This document shows positions 43,669 to 54,503 of a stretch of 64,000 nt of DNA, piece after piece (positions within the stretch are counted from its first letter, which is position 1; each line of letters begins with the position of its first letter). The notes beneath the pieces were generated by a model. The model was not told the DNA's origin. It ran no database searches and worked only from the letters and a program-made list of their open reading frames with translations. A program made the position numbers and the translations under genes. Origin of the DNA: Nilaparvata lugens. Taxonomy: Eukaryota; Arthropoda; Insecta; Hemiptera; Delphacidae. The stretch spans positions 33,627,852 through 33,691,851 of the forward strand of contig NC_052509.1 of the NCBI RefSeq assembly GCF_014356525.2, in the 5' to 3' direction.

Positions 43669-43819
43669 TGAACAATGACAATCCATGAGACAATACTTAA
43701 GATTTTCTTAAAATATCAACTACCATACCTATTAATAATTAATTAACTTGATTGCAAAATTTTACATTAAATAATTATTTGATGAAATCCAAGTTCAATC
43801 GTAATGAAAACAACTTCCT

Positions 43820-44196
43820 TCAAAAAAATAATTTATAATAATACGTTTCGAGAAAATTGAGAACAAAAAAATTGAAACTTCTTCAAGACTCGAACCGAGG
43901 ATCTTTTGCTTTGAGGGAAGATAGTAACCTGTTATTAACAAAAGTTACCGACTCTCGATGGATGACATAAATATTGTTAATAACAAGGAATTTCCTGTTG
44001 AAAACACGAGTTATCAACTTTTTTCAAGAGAATTTTTTTTCGATTCAGTCAAGTTGACAACTTTTTATTAATAACTCATGTTATCAACTCCGGTGTAAAC
44101 GCAACTCAACATGATGTTATTAACTTTTGTAATTAACATCAGTTGATAACCAAAATGTTAAAAACTTGTGTTATTAACTCCGGTGTAAACGCAGCT
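43820..44196. mobile_element. MITE (CAGCT end) abutting an LTR fragment
   Basis: The right end is CCGGTGTAAACGCAGCT, then TAAGAGATG of the LTR. Interior words (AATAACAAGGAATTTCCTG, CAGTCAAGTT) match 49640-50048. GGTGTAAACGCAACT also occurs internally near 44093. The left end is unclear. Confidence 0.6.
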
Positions 44197-44295
44197 TAAG
44201 AGATGTTGAAAGATGATGTTTTATTTTATTTTTATCTTGTTCAATGTAAACGTTCAATAAATAAAGTGTTAATTACAAAAGCACATTTACAACAT

Positions 44296-44314
44296 TGGTG
44301 TCGAAAGTAGGATT
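44296..44314 (+). other. primer-binding site of Gypsy-4
   Basis: TGGTGTCGAAAGTAGGATT directly follows the LTR end. It is close to sites complementary to tRNA-Leu in insect gypsy elements (from memory). Confidence 0.55.
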
Positions 44315-45470
44315 GGATCCTTGAAAAGAATTGTGCTAAAAGTTTGTTACAGTGAGTTTTGTACAAAAGTTTTGTTACAACAAAAAGTTTTGCATGAAAA
44401 TGCGTGCAAGATGAAAAAATGATAATGGAAGCACTCAACGAGTTGGTAATTCAAAGAAGGTATGCTAGAATATGTATCTAATATGGGACAAAACTTGCAA
44501 CAGGAAATCGAGAAAAGTTTTAAAACCGTTTGAGATTGTTTATTTTAGTGTTGATGGCGAAAAAAAAAGATGCTAGATGACTTTTAGAAGAATTAGGACC
44601 ATTGGTTTGCTCTGGACTTTGACAAGCCTTTTAGGTTGGCTATGAGATATATGTATAACATTGTTAGTGTGCCACAAGCTATAGAGATTTACTTACAGGG
44701 GAATCTGATCACGTGAAGAGGTTTACAAGATAAAAGTTACAGGTACAGGCGATTGGAGTTAATGCTCTTGAAACCTGGTCTGACTGATTTGAAAATTTTT
44801 ATAAATTTTAAAACAAGATTTTATGGATTTAAATTACTTTCTGTTGAAGAATGATTCTATTCAAATACATTAATTGAGAATGATCTGACTGATTGTGAAA
44901 TGATCTTAAATATTAAAAGTTATTCAATGACAATTCCAAGATAAGAAGGGTATATCTATCTCTCGACCTAGAGTATCAGATAAATAGTTGGAAGCAACAG
45001 ACCGTCGGAAGCAGCATTGTTTGGTGCTTCAAGGAAGTCACACATATGGTGTGTGGTTACAACATGCATTAGGGTATGCATAAGTGAGAAGAACAGGAGC
45101 AAGTGAGGATGTCACTAGCTTGAATGGAACTCCTCAGTCCTCAGCATGTAGCTGAGTGGAAGCACAGCTGTCCGGAACTGCAGAAGCATGGCTGTCTGGC
45201 AGGGAGGAAGTGTATCAGTCCTGAGGTTTAGCTGAGCAGAGTATTGTTCAATTTAGAGGTTTGAGAAATTGTTGGGGGGATGCGATGGATCCCACAAGGA
45301 CTTGGTTGAGGATCACATGCTGCTATACCTAATTGTTCAAGATTCATTGGAAATCAGGAGAATCCAAATTATTTGTTATTTGGCCAAGAATTGAATTTGG
45401 CAATTGAAAAAATGTTTGCTCAAAGTTAGAAGGAGCAAGGGAAAACCTGTACTGCATTGTGAGGAGGATA

Positions 45471-45582
45471 ATTGTGTACAGGATTAAGAAAACTGAAGAG
45501 AAAACCAAACCAAAGGTTGTACACATTAATCGTCTAGCACCTTATCAGGGAAATCTGGATATTGGAGACCAATATCCCTAAG
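45471..45582 (+). pseudogene. gypsy integrase C-terminal fragment
   Basis: The frame IVYRIKKTEEKTKPKVVHIN then RLAPYQGN is the conserved integrase C-terminal strand that reads roughly VYRI...K.KVVHV.RL.PY in Ty3/gypsy elements. It ends in a TAA about ten codons later, just before the purine tract and the 3' LTR, the expected place. Upstream (45350-45470) only frameshifted remnants remain. Confidence 0.75.
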
Positions 45583-45592
45583 GAAGGGATAG

Positions 45593-45787
45593 TGATGTAG
45601 GCTAGCCCTACGTGGATATCATGTGAGCACGGTTGTCAAGGTGACTGTTTTAGCAACAAACTGTTTACAAGTAAATAACTAGTTGGAGTTTTATGAGAGA
45701 TGTTAAAAGATGATGTTTTTTTTATTTTCATCTTGTTCAATGTAAACTTTTAATAAATAAAGTGTTAATTACAAAAGCACATCAACA
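45593..45787 (+). repeat. 3' LTR of Gypsy-4, about 195 bp
   Basis: Starts TGATGTAGGCTAGCCC and ends in CA. The right 95 bp match 44205-44294 (AATAAATAAAGTGTTAATTA-like, then CAAAAGCACAT). The left 110 bp match the reverse of 50055-50204. AATAAA lies at about 45754. Confidence 0.82.
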
Positions 45788-45889
45788 TTTACTCATATCT
45801 TTTTTTTCAATCTGTATTTTTCTCAATTTAGTTCAATATAATATCAATTTTTCATAATTTAGTTTATCGATTTTAAATTCAGCGAATTA

Positions 45890-46023
45890 CGCCAGGCCCT
45901 CACAAACACAGGCTTTTGCCTACATGTGAGTCTCTCATAACGTAAGGGTATATATAAATGTACTGTAACTGTACTGTATTATTTGTAAATTGTGAGAATA
46001 AAAATTTGATTTGATTTGATTTG
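45890..46023 (+). mobile_element. LINE 3' end with (TTTGA)n tail
   Basis: TTGTGAGAATAAAAATTTGA followed by three more TTTGA units (46000-46023). No coding part adjacent. Confidence 0.55.
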
Positions 46024-46049
46024 ACATTTACAACAATATAATAAGAGAG

Positions 46050-46245
46050 AGTAGAATTGTATTTGTTCGTTTGTTCGCATCAAAACATGTCATCTTGTGG
46101 ATTGCATACTGGAAAAACAGGAATGATTTAGATCTCTAAATTTTGCACATAAATTCTAAAAATATCTATCTCGTGCACCTCGAAGCCCAAATTTAAATTT
46201 TCCTTCTAGATTTTCCAGAAATTAATGTTCAAATTTCATTATTGG
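46050..46245 (+). mobile_element. Helitron-like 5' segment (family H1), degraded start
   Basis: AATAAGAGAGAGTAGAATTG, then TTCGCATCAAAACATGTCAT and TCGTGCACCTCGAAGCCC, as at 39780. The TC end is missing. Confidence 0.6.
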
Positions 46246-46339
46246 TACATTCAATTTCATTAAAAATAACCAAATCATATGATCAAAATTAAAAAAGGAA
46301 CATCTGTTCTATTATGGCTTTCTACCTGATACCACTTAG

Positions 46340-46625
46340 CCTCAATAATATTTTTATTATAAATATAATAATAGTATTGTTTTGATAATAAATAGTTTCA
46401 TTTTCATAAACTCTGTATAATAATATGGTGAATGTGAAACAGCTGCATCAAAGAAATTATCTCAAAAACATCTGTTTAGAAAAAACATAGTTTTGAAACT
46501 TCGTTTTCCTGATGCAATGTATAAGCAGGACCAAAGACCTTAAAGAGGACCAAAGACCCTAAAGATGCATCTTTAAGGTCTTTGGGCAGGACCTCCTAAA
46601 TACCGGACCTGCGCCTGTGTGGAAA
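46340..46625 (-). repeat. dispersed repeat DR-A, copy 3
   Basis: Reverse complement of 28655-28835. At its right is a near-perfect palindrome at 46547-46583 (CCAAAGACC and GGTCTTTGG arms around GATGCATC) preceded by a duplicated GGACCAAAGACC. Confidence 0.72.
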
Positions 46626-47069
46626 TTTAGGTAAAATGGCGCCGATATTTGGTGGGGTCTCAAATCAGCTGACACTGATATGTTGTCATCAGTTTTTAGT
46701 ATTAAGTTGTAGTTAAGTGAAGTTTGTTTACAAATGTCATGGGCTTTATAATATTTACGAGTTTTATAATTGATCAATTATCATTTTATAATTATTTAAT
46801 ATGCAATAGTAATTCAAATTAGATTTTTTTAGTATTCAAATTGTTTAGTAAGTGTTCAATAAATTCAAGTTGTGAATAGTAAAGTTTTAAGAATTCAAAA
46901 TGTATAGTGAGTGTTGAGTGTATTCAGTGTTCAAAGTGTTTTAATCAACAATAATTTTATAATAATCAACCGCAGCCTAAATTAATTTTTGTTTATCATC
47001 GGTAACTCAACATTTAGCTTTATAACAACATGCTACAATGAGTAGGCCTATGAACAGTTTTAATTGAAC

Positions 47070-47144
47070 ATGCCTGGAAATTGTTGTTTCGCTGAGTGTA
47101 AATCGAATTATATTATAGAAAAACCCCTTAGTGACAATATTTAC
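47070..47144 (+). pseudogene. possible THAP-protein N-terminus interrupted by hAT element
   Basis: ATG at 47070 opens MPGNCCFAECKSNYIIEKPL and runs to the hAT insertion after codon 25. A methionine-proline start with a C-x(4)-C or C-x(3)-C pair within ten residues is how THAP domains begin, but the aromatic and proline residues expected later are not visible. Across the insertion (one TSD removed) the frame continues for 18 codons to a TGA. Upstream at 46637 AAAATGGCGCCG resembles a housekeeping promoter word. Suggestive only; it might relate to the THAP fragment at 41.3 kb. Confidence 0.35.
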
Positions 47145-47302
47145 CAGGCCCGGCCCCAGGGGTGGGCGGACCGGGCGGCCGCCCAGGGCGGCAGGTTTTG
47201 GGGGCGACAAATTTAAAGGAACGGAAAATTTTAAAATACAAATAAATTATAAATTCATAATATCAAATGTGAATGGTAAAATTATATAAGAAGCTTTTCA
47301 AC

Positions 47303-47437
47303 CTCGAGCTAATGAAGACTTTTCTAAGATCAACAATGTCCCAGGAACGTGAGTGGTCTAGCGAACATAAAATGGTTCAGTCCCCAGATCTTGAAGAATT
47401 GGTGAAGGAATTTCCCCATGCAAATGTCAGACTTTAA
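47303..47437 (+). pseudogene. hAT transposase C-terminal fragment
   Basis: The frame reads LELMKTFLRSTMSQEREWSS, then DLEELVKEFPHANVRL and TAA at 47435-47437. LRSTMSQERL is the conserved hAT dimerisation motif near the transposase C-terminus. Here W replaces the usual small or hydrophobic residue after the ER. About 44 codons remain. The catalytic DDE core and zinc finger upstream are deleted: only about 90 bp separate this from the left end. The element must have depended on a full-length copy elsewhere to move. Confidence 0.78.
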
Positions 47438-47719
47438 ATGTCAGAATAACTTTCTCAAAAATTAATATTTTCAGAAAATTTTTGTTTTATTAAATCAAAA
47501 ATACCATGAAGAATAATTTATCCTTTGAATTTCATGGATTCATCTCGTACCGAATTTGAAATGTTCTGTCCCAAAAATTTAAACTTTAGGCGCTCATGTC
47601 TCAGAAAGTTATGATTGAAAAAAAAATGTTTTCCTAAGAAAACTTTTTCATTTTGATAGCTTGATCCTTAAGCGATCCTTGATCGTGTCTTCGCGCGCCT
47701 CTCCACTAGGAAATACTGA

Positions 47720-48245
47720 AATGAAGTGCAACTAACGGGTGATTCTCATAGAGCATAATCTCATGAGCTTATATCATTGTGTGAAATATCACTGTGAGGA
47801 CAATATAGATGGTGATGATGGTTGAAGCTAAAAATGAGGTGTTTTTCACAATACAATGAGCATTGTTGTCAGGTGTACCTGGAAATCTATATGAGATAGA
47901 GCGCTCTACCTAGTCTCAGATTTTAGAGCACAAAATTACGCTCAGAGGGATTTTGAATTTACATCTAGATTGTAATCGGGATATATTGTTGATCAAATAC
48001 TAAATATGATCAAAATTGATTTTTTTTCTTAAAATATCACTCATATTTGAAAAATCATAACTCAGTACTCATTGGAGATAGAGAGTTCCGAATGATCTCA
48101 TTTCATTCAGAATTTTATGATCGTAAAAAAGGCAGGAGCAATTTTTTCTGTCCGATCACTGATTTTACCGGAAATAGCTGAAAACTGGAAAATGGACCTA
48201 AAATACGAGGTTTTTGGGCCACTCTGTATCAGCACAAGGGAATTT
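47720..48245 (-). repeat. dispersed repeat DR-C, copy 2 (inside the hAT)
   Basis: Reverse complement of 35880-36410. Similarity continues on both sides into CTTGTGCTGATACAGAGTGG-type sequence. Confidence 0.75.
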
Positions 48246-48490
48246 TACATGAAGAATTTGGTTCTGAACCTCTCTAATGTATCCAAATAAAATATTAAAA
48301 ATCAGAACTACGATATAAATTGCAAGAAAACCCCCATTTTTATGTCTATAATTGACTGGACTCCACTGTTCCCCAATATTTATATTTGTCAAATATTTGT
48401 TTAAATAATGCCAATAAATATTGTTAAAAATAATTTTTTAGAGTTTACTGAGACTCTGTGGTGTCGCATCACAGCGGATACACAATAGTA

Positions 48491-49460
48491 ACGCTGGTTA
48501 CACACTGGGCGGTTTCTGCCGCGGCGGCGAAACTGTCGTCGCCGCCTCGAAAAAAAGTCGAGCTTACACATTCAGCGGAAAAAATACCGCCAAACATCGA
48601 GCGGCAAAATTACCGCCACATATGATCAGTAGCCAAAATAATTCTTGTAGTTCTTCATCGCAAATGTGTAGTGACTTCTCTGTTTTATGAGTGTTCAGTT
48701 AATTGTATTTTACACATTTTTCAAAAGTATATATTATCAAGTGTTTAACTCAAAATGGAAAGACAACAACTTTTACCAATTTTGTTGTACCGTCAAAGGA
48801 AAAGAAGACAGCAGAGAAATAGCCTTGTTTGGATTCATTGAAATGAACGTTTTTATTAACTCGTCAGCGATATACAACATATTACAGTTTTTTCCTTGTC
48901 ATCCAGAGTTTCAAAATCCCCCCTAATCTCCATACACACTTCCTTCCACGCATTCCTTGTTGCATCTCGATCCTTAAATATGTCGAGGGTTTTGTCCCAC
49001 AAAACTGGCCTCTGTTACAATTGATATTATTAACAACTCATTGTCTATTAACTTACTTATTTTCTCACACTCGTCAACCACAAGCACTTAAAACAATGAA
49101 TAAATGTTATAAACAACTTACAAACTTTACAATAAGACACAAATTAAAAGGCTGATTTTCAAAGACCTCTGACTTGGAGCAACTGGGAAAGACGACTGAT
49201 CAGCGGCGACGGTAGACAACCGCCAAATGTGTTAACGCCCATTTGGTTACGTACGCCACTGCGTAGACAAGAGCGGCAAAAACACCGCTAGCCGCAGTGG
49301 CAGTGGACGGCTACACAGCTGCCGCCAACGGCAATATAGCCGCGCGGCCTTTCTGCCGCCCAGTGGGTAAGCTTCCATTCAAGTCCATAGACTACTGCTC
49401 GAACGGCGGCAACGGCGAAATTACCGCCCCGGCAGAAACCGCCCAATGTGTAACCGGCGT
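48491..49460. mobile_element. 970-bp GC-rich TIR element nested in the hAT
   Basis: Inverted ends of about 35-40 bp: ACGC(T/C)GGTTACACA then TGGGCGGTTTCTGCCG. TA flanks both sides (48489-48490, 49461-49462), although the exact cut (TA versus TAA/TTA) is ambiguous. Subterminal regions are rich in CCGCC/GGCGG. No transposase recognised. Confidence 0.75.
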
Positions 49461-49639
49461 TAGGCGATCGCTCAAGGAGGGGTGGAACCCGGGATTAACA
49501 ATTAAAGACGGGATAATTGCGGGGGGGGGCGGCAGTTGCCGATCTCGCCCAGGGCGGCAAAGTCCCTAGGGCCGTGCCTGATATTTACTTTTCCCTACAA
49601 CTACAGCTGTTCCCTAATAACTACAGCTGCAGACAAAAC

Positions 49640-50051
49640 ACGTGACTAAGTTATTAACTTCTGTTGATCACAAAACTAGCAGCCAATAGAAAATGTTACT
49701 AACTTATGTTGAAAACTTTTGTTTTAAACTCTGGTTTAAACGCATTATAATTTATCCACATTAGATCAGATGAAGATCATTATTTTAATGATCACACACA
49801 TGTTTCAATTCAAATTTGAAGACAATTTTTTGCTTTTTATTCCGGCTGTTAAATCATTTATGAATAGTCTCGTTAAATGAAATCATATAGAAGTCAATTA
49901 TATTGATAACAAGATCTTGTTAATAACAAGGAATTTTCTGTTAGAAACAAGAGTTATTAACTTTTGTCAAGAGAAATTTTTGACGATTCAGTCAAGTTAA
50001 TAACTTTTTGTGATAACTCGTGTTATTAACTCCGGTGTAAATGCAGCTTTA
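49640..50051. mobile_element. MITE (CAGCT end) abutting the other half of the LTR
   Basis: The right end CCGGTGTAAATGCAGCT at about 50048 is followed by TTATAATACTCC, the inverted left part of the Gypsy-4 LTR. Interior as at 43.8-44.2 kb. Confidence 0.6.
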
Positions 50052-50204
50052 TAATACTCCAACTAGTTATTTACTTGTAAACAGTTTGTTGCTAAAACAG
50101 TCACCTTGACAACCGTGCTCACATGATGTCCACCTAGGGCTAGCCCAAGGCGAATAGAGAAAGAGACCTTTCTTTATCCGCCTTGGGGCTAGCCTACATC
50201 AAGG
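50052..50204 (-). repeat. left part of a Gypsy-4-type LTR, with 40-bp insertion
   Basis: Minus-strand TGATGTAGGCTAGCCCC to AACTAGTTGGAG, matching 45593-45700. It is broken at the LTR position where the 44.2-kb copy begins. It contains the palindromic insertion at 50146-50185. Confidence 0.82.
50146..50185. mobile_element. 40-bp palindromic insertion with 9-bp TSD
   Basis: CAAGGCGAATAGAGAAAG and, inverted, CAAGGCGGATAAAGAAAG form the arms around a 4-base centre. GGGCTAGCC is present on both sides (50137-50145, 50186-50194), but only once at the matching place in the uninterrupted LTR at 45.6 kb (as the shorter GGCTAGCCC on the other strand). Confidence 0.85.
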
Positions 50205-50208
50205 GTGG

Positions 50209-50450
50209 CTACCAGCAGACCCAATTTATTTTTCACCTAATCTACAATTTCACCCAATATTTTGGGATCGTGAAAAAGCACTGAACTCTATACTAACCAC
50301 TTCATCTAATAGCCTTTATACCCAAACACCAACTCACCCTATACGACCAATTCATCGACCAAACTGTGCTGCACTCTAGTGGCTTAGTTCATGAAGTAAC
50401 AGACTGAAATCCACCACTTTGAAAATGACATATTTCGGTGACGTCACTGT
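50209..50450 (+). repeat. dispersed repeat DR-D, copy 1
   Basis: Inverted copy at 63735-63975. Shared: CAGACCCAATTTATTTTTCA, TGCTGCACTCTAGTGGCTTA, GACTGAAATCCACC. The copy at 63.9 kb has a small internal duplication (AAAGGCTATTAGATGA twice). Confidence 0.85.
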
Positions 50451-51526
50451 TATTGTAGATCAACTATAATCAGATTATAATAATAGATTCTATTTATCAG
50501 TTTTATCACTATTCTTTTCTTAATAATGGGAAAAGTATTTCAAAATCATAAATAAAGTTGTTTTGAAATAAACTATGGGGGACAGTTCCGTATCTGTGTA
50601 CTATTGATATTTAAAAATGGAATGATGATAACAATGATGATACAATTTTTCCTTTATCTCAATTAAAAAAATATCAGAAACTTTCAACTTCCAAACATTA
50701 TCAAACAGAACATTTTAGGTTCTGAACAGATGTGTAATTTGATATTTTGATGTACTATTGATAATTATTTCAGTTTCGATAATATGTAGGCCTACACCAG
50801 AGACACTATTATAATATATGATATTCATATATTATTTAAAGACCCCTGGGTTGGAGAACTCGCTCAAGAACTGTTGTATTGTAATCTTTAAAACCAGAAC
50901 CAAAGACCAGATATGGATGTGTACCCATTGATCTAAATGAAGTTTGAGTAATTTGGATCAGCACACAGGCAGACCAAAGTTTTGACAATTTTAGATGATA
51001 AACACAGAGAAAAAAATACACTGCATTTGCTTTGGGGAAGGCACATCTGTTAAAATCTTGTCAACCATTTATGATTATGTGTCAGTGAGTGCTTTCCCCA
51101 ATACATGGGTGCAATTTCATAAAAGGATGTTTACAATCAGTCACACTGATTTCAATTTATTTTTTAACGTTTTGAGTTTCATAGTTATTCTCATTAACTC
51201 TGTACATTTCCATACATAACTGATAGTCTGATTGTATATTTCCTGTTGCTTCCACTGCAAACATAATGATGATAAAACTGCTGTTCGAATTAGAATTAAC
51301 ATTTTCATATTTCACATAGATAGGCTATTATTACCATTATTCATCTAATATGGAAGGGGGGATGCCTGCACTTTATAAACAATGGAATTCGGAAAAGATT
51401 GGAAATAAATACAACAATTTTGCCAAATTCCTGTTATTTTTATTAGCAGAAAAATATTATTCACGTGCAAATAACCAACTATCATCATGTAAAATCTTAT
51501 AAAAATTCTGTTGGCCTAACACTGGA
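50451..51526. other. non-coding
   Basis: AAGAACTGTTGTATTGTAATC at about 50868 matches 38366. No coding recognised; small open frames (for example 50995-51219) lack motifs. Confidence 0.35.
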
Positions 51527-53760
51527 ATAGAATAGAATAGAAAAAGCGTTTATTGAATAAATAAGCTACCTTAAGCGAACCTCAAAGAGGCTGCTTGACA
51601 AGGTACTATTATACAAAACATGTAAATTCAAATATGATTATACATATATCAGTGAACTTTATTCTTACTTAACAGTTAAATTCACTTATCAGTTTATTAC
51701 ACTGTTAAATTTACTTACAGAATTTACTTAACAGTTAAAATTATCATGATATTAATTAATTAATTGTTGGCTCAGCTCTCAAAAATCTAAAGAGTGTTAT
51801 AATATAAAGTCAACCTGGACTTACATACAAAAAATGGAACAGAATGAATTACAACAATACAATACATTAATAATAAGTTACATTATGTTAGATCTAAAGT
51901 GTAATATATTATTCAACCAAATCTTTAAATTCCTTTTCAACAGGCGCATATTAACAAACTCAGCACAATTATCGGGTAAATCATTGAAAGTTCATGGTAC
52001 AATGTAGATTAAGGTGTTTCTGGCTAAATTATTCAAAGTAAATGGTACAACATACCTCTAATTCCTTAAATAATATCGATTAACTTTCATAACTAAATAT
52101 TTTTTGCAGAAGTAATTTTCTAAAATCAAAGTAAACAGAAATATACCTTTTATATTCAAAACCTTGCATCTGTTCAAAAGGTTATCATATGAAATATCTC
52201 CCTGAAAATTGCTGACCAAACGTAAAATCTTTCTCAGTACCGAAGATATTCTCCTAAGATAAACATTGCTAGCAAGTCCCCACCCTTGCAATCCAAAGGC
52301 TATATATATCATCCTCTTCACTTTATTAGGTATTAAATCTTTAATATAATACATTTTGGCCAATACCTGTTTGAGTCTATTACAAACATTTTTTATATGG
52401 ATATCCAAACGAAAATGACTGTCAACTGTTACTCCTAAATACTTATAATTTATACAATTCGATATAAACTGACAATCTCTTGTACATATGAAAATATCTT
52501 GCTCCTGCAGTTGGAAACATTCACAGCAATGGTGCTTAATTTTGGGTTCCCTAATTCTTTTCATGTAGGATGAGTTTATATGTAGCACCTTGGTTTTGGT
52601 TACATTTATATTTAAACAATAATTATTATGAGACCATTCAGCTAGAGTATTGGTATCATGTTGTAACCGGGTTTCGGCCACATCTAACGATTTATGAGAG
52701 AAAATCAACAAAATCATCATTTGCAACAATTGCATCATCTGCAAACATAAAAATCTTACAGTGAATCAAATATCTAGGTAAGTCATTTGTGTAAAGTAAA
52801 AACAGCAAAGGTCCCAGGACTGATCCTTGAGGCACTTCCACATTTGAAGTCCTCTATTGACTCAAATAGTTCCCAATTTTAACAACAAATTTTCTATTCT
52901 CCAGATAACTTTCAAATAACCTGAGTACAGGTCCTCTTATACCAACACTAGATAGCTTTTGTAATAAAATTTTATGATCTATAGTGTCGAATGCTTTTGA
53001 AAAATCTATAAGAAGACAAAGGTTATGAACATTATCCTTCAAGTTACCATATATATAATTAGAAAAATTTGACAACAATTCATTTGTATCTAACCCTTTC
53101 ATAAAACTATATTGAAAATCATTGATGATATTATGCTTATGCAGGAATAAATTCATCCTCTCGGCAATATATTTTTCGATTTTTTTTTTTTTTTCAAAAA
53201 TTGCTAATATGGCAATTGGCCCAAAATTCTTAGAATTAGAGATTCACCATTTTTATGGATGGGTCGAACAACAGAAGCTTTCATAAGGTCAGGTATACTT
53301 TGGATGTGTTAATTTTATTCATAAGCAATTGTAAAAATGAAACCATGTCATCCTTCAAGAACAATATATCTTTTAAGCTTATATTATCAAAACCAGGTGA
53401 TTTATTTCCATCAATTTTTGCCAGTTCTCTACTCACAAATTGCGCTGATACTAAAGGTAAATAGAAACTACAATAATTGATAGAGAAATCTTCTACATCA
53501 CCTAACGAAAACTTAAATCCGCAAGAATGAATAATATCTTGAACATTAAAATAGAAACTCTGAGCGAACTCATTTGCTATATCTTGTGTTTTAGTGTTTT
53601 TATACGAGACATATGCTTCATAATTATATTTTCTATCGACTTACTCCTAACGGTTCCCAACAGGCCATTAACAAACGCCCATATTTTTCTCATATTACTC
53701 CTATGACCTTCGAATCTACGCTTGAAATAGAATTTATGATACAATAAATTTTAAAAAAAT
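51527..53760 (-). mobile_element. LINE (family C), minus strand, decayed
   Basis: Ends at low coordinate in AATAAACGC then (ATTCT)n (about 51527-51560). RT on the minus strand. The upper end fades near 53.7 kb in linker sequence. Confidence 0.82.
52058..53560 (-). pseudogene. LINE family C reverse transcriptase
   Basis: Segment 52854-53156 has NIINDFQYSFMKGLDTNELL and LLIDFSKAFDTIDHKILLQK, then GIRGPVLRLFESYLENRKF. The PQGS region and catalytic box lie between segments in another frame (FADDAIVAN, around 52730-52755). Segment 52058-52744 covers thumb and tail (NNYCLNINVTKTKVLHINSS, YKYLGVTVDSHFRLDIHIKN). It carries a cysteine-rich insertion HHCCECFQLQEQDIFIC not seen in the other LINEs here. 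Upstream at 53160-53560 the RT start is only recoverable in fragments and is preceded by an A-run. The copy is inactive. Confidence 0.82.
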
Positions 53761-54374
53761 AAAGGAGCACTACTGTGTTCAACTTCATATAAGTTAATTA
53801 ATTTGTGAAGAACTTGTAGATTGCCTGGAACTCTTTAATAGAAACAAGAAATCTAAAGACATTTCAAAAACTATATCGCCTATGTGTGTATATTCATTCC
53901 CAACAATTATTTAATAATAATAAAGAATCTTCACAAATATTTGTAAACGTTATCAAGGGGAAAAAGTGGTTAGATTCTCGCTCAAATTTAATTTTATAGG
54001 ATTTCTAGCAAAACTTGTAATAAATTACAGGAGTTAGTGAGGAGAAATAACAGAACGTTCTAAAAAAACTCTACAATAAAAGAACGTTCTGCCTTTTGTC
54101 ATCCGTAATAATTCACAAATGGTGATGATATTCAACTCTAGTTCTGTAATGATAGAAAAAAATAGATACGGTATGAATAGATTCTATTTTAAAATTTTTG
54201 TGTTGATAAACAGCCTATAAATAGAGACTGATGCGATATGAGATGAGAACTTGCAACTGAGCTTGAATTTGTAGAATCTTTTACAATTTATAGTAGTCTT
54301 GAACTACTTTTCTTATTTTATTACAAAAGCATTGGAAATGTTAAGAATTGGAAAATGCACTCATAAATGTAAAA

Positions 54375-54377
<3 letters not shown>

Positions 54378-54429
<52 letters not shown>

Positions 54430-54458
54430 TATATATATTATATATATATATATATATT
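54378..54458. repeat. (AT)n microsatellite
   Basis: Near-pure AT dinucleotide with two short interruptions. Confidence 0.95.
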
Positions 54459-54503
54459 TATGCAAATATAGAAACACTTTACAGTTTTATAATATTAATT
54501 GAA

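Larger units (their letters stand above)
44197..45787 (+). mobile_element. internally deleted gypsy element (Gypsy-4)
   Basis: Order: right part of the 5' LTR (44197-44294), primer-binding site, degenerate leader/gag-like sequence, a large deletion, the end of integrase, purine tract (AAGGAAGGGATAG), and a 3' LTR. The 5' LTR is cut at its left by the MITE. Confidence 0.75.
47145..49580 (+). mobile_element. 2.4-kb hAT element with perfect 8-bp TSD
   Basis: Ends read CAGGCCCGGCCCCAGGG (left) and, inverted, CAGGCACGGCCCTAGGG (right). ATATTTAC flanks both sides (47137-47144, 49581-49588). CAGG-type ends plus an 8-bp duplication mark hAT elements. It keeps a transposase C-terminus and was itself invaded by DR-C (47720-48245) and a TIR element (48491-49460). 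Confidence 0.9.

Noticed and set aside
49297..49569. 90-aa GC-rich ORF
   Set aside because: It spans the inverted ends of the nested TIR element and the hAT terminus.
54299..54502. 67-aa ORF with poly-IY
   Set aside because: AT microsatellite.
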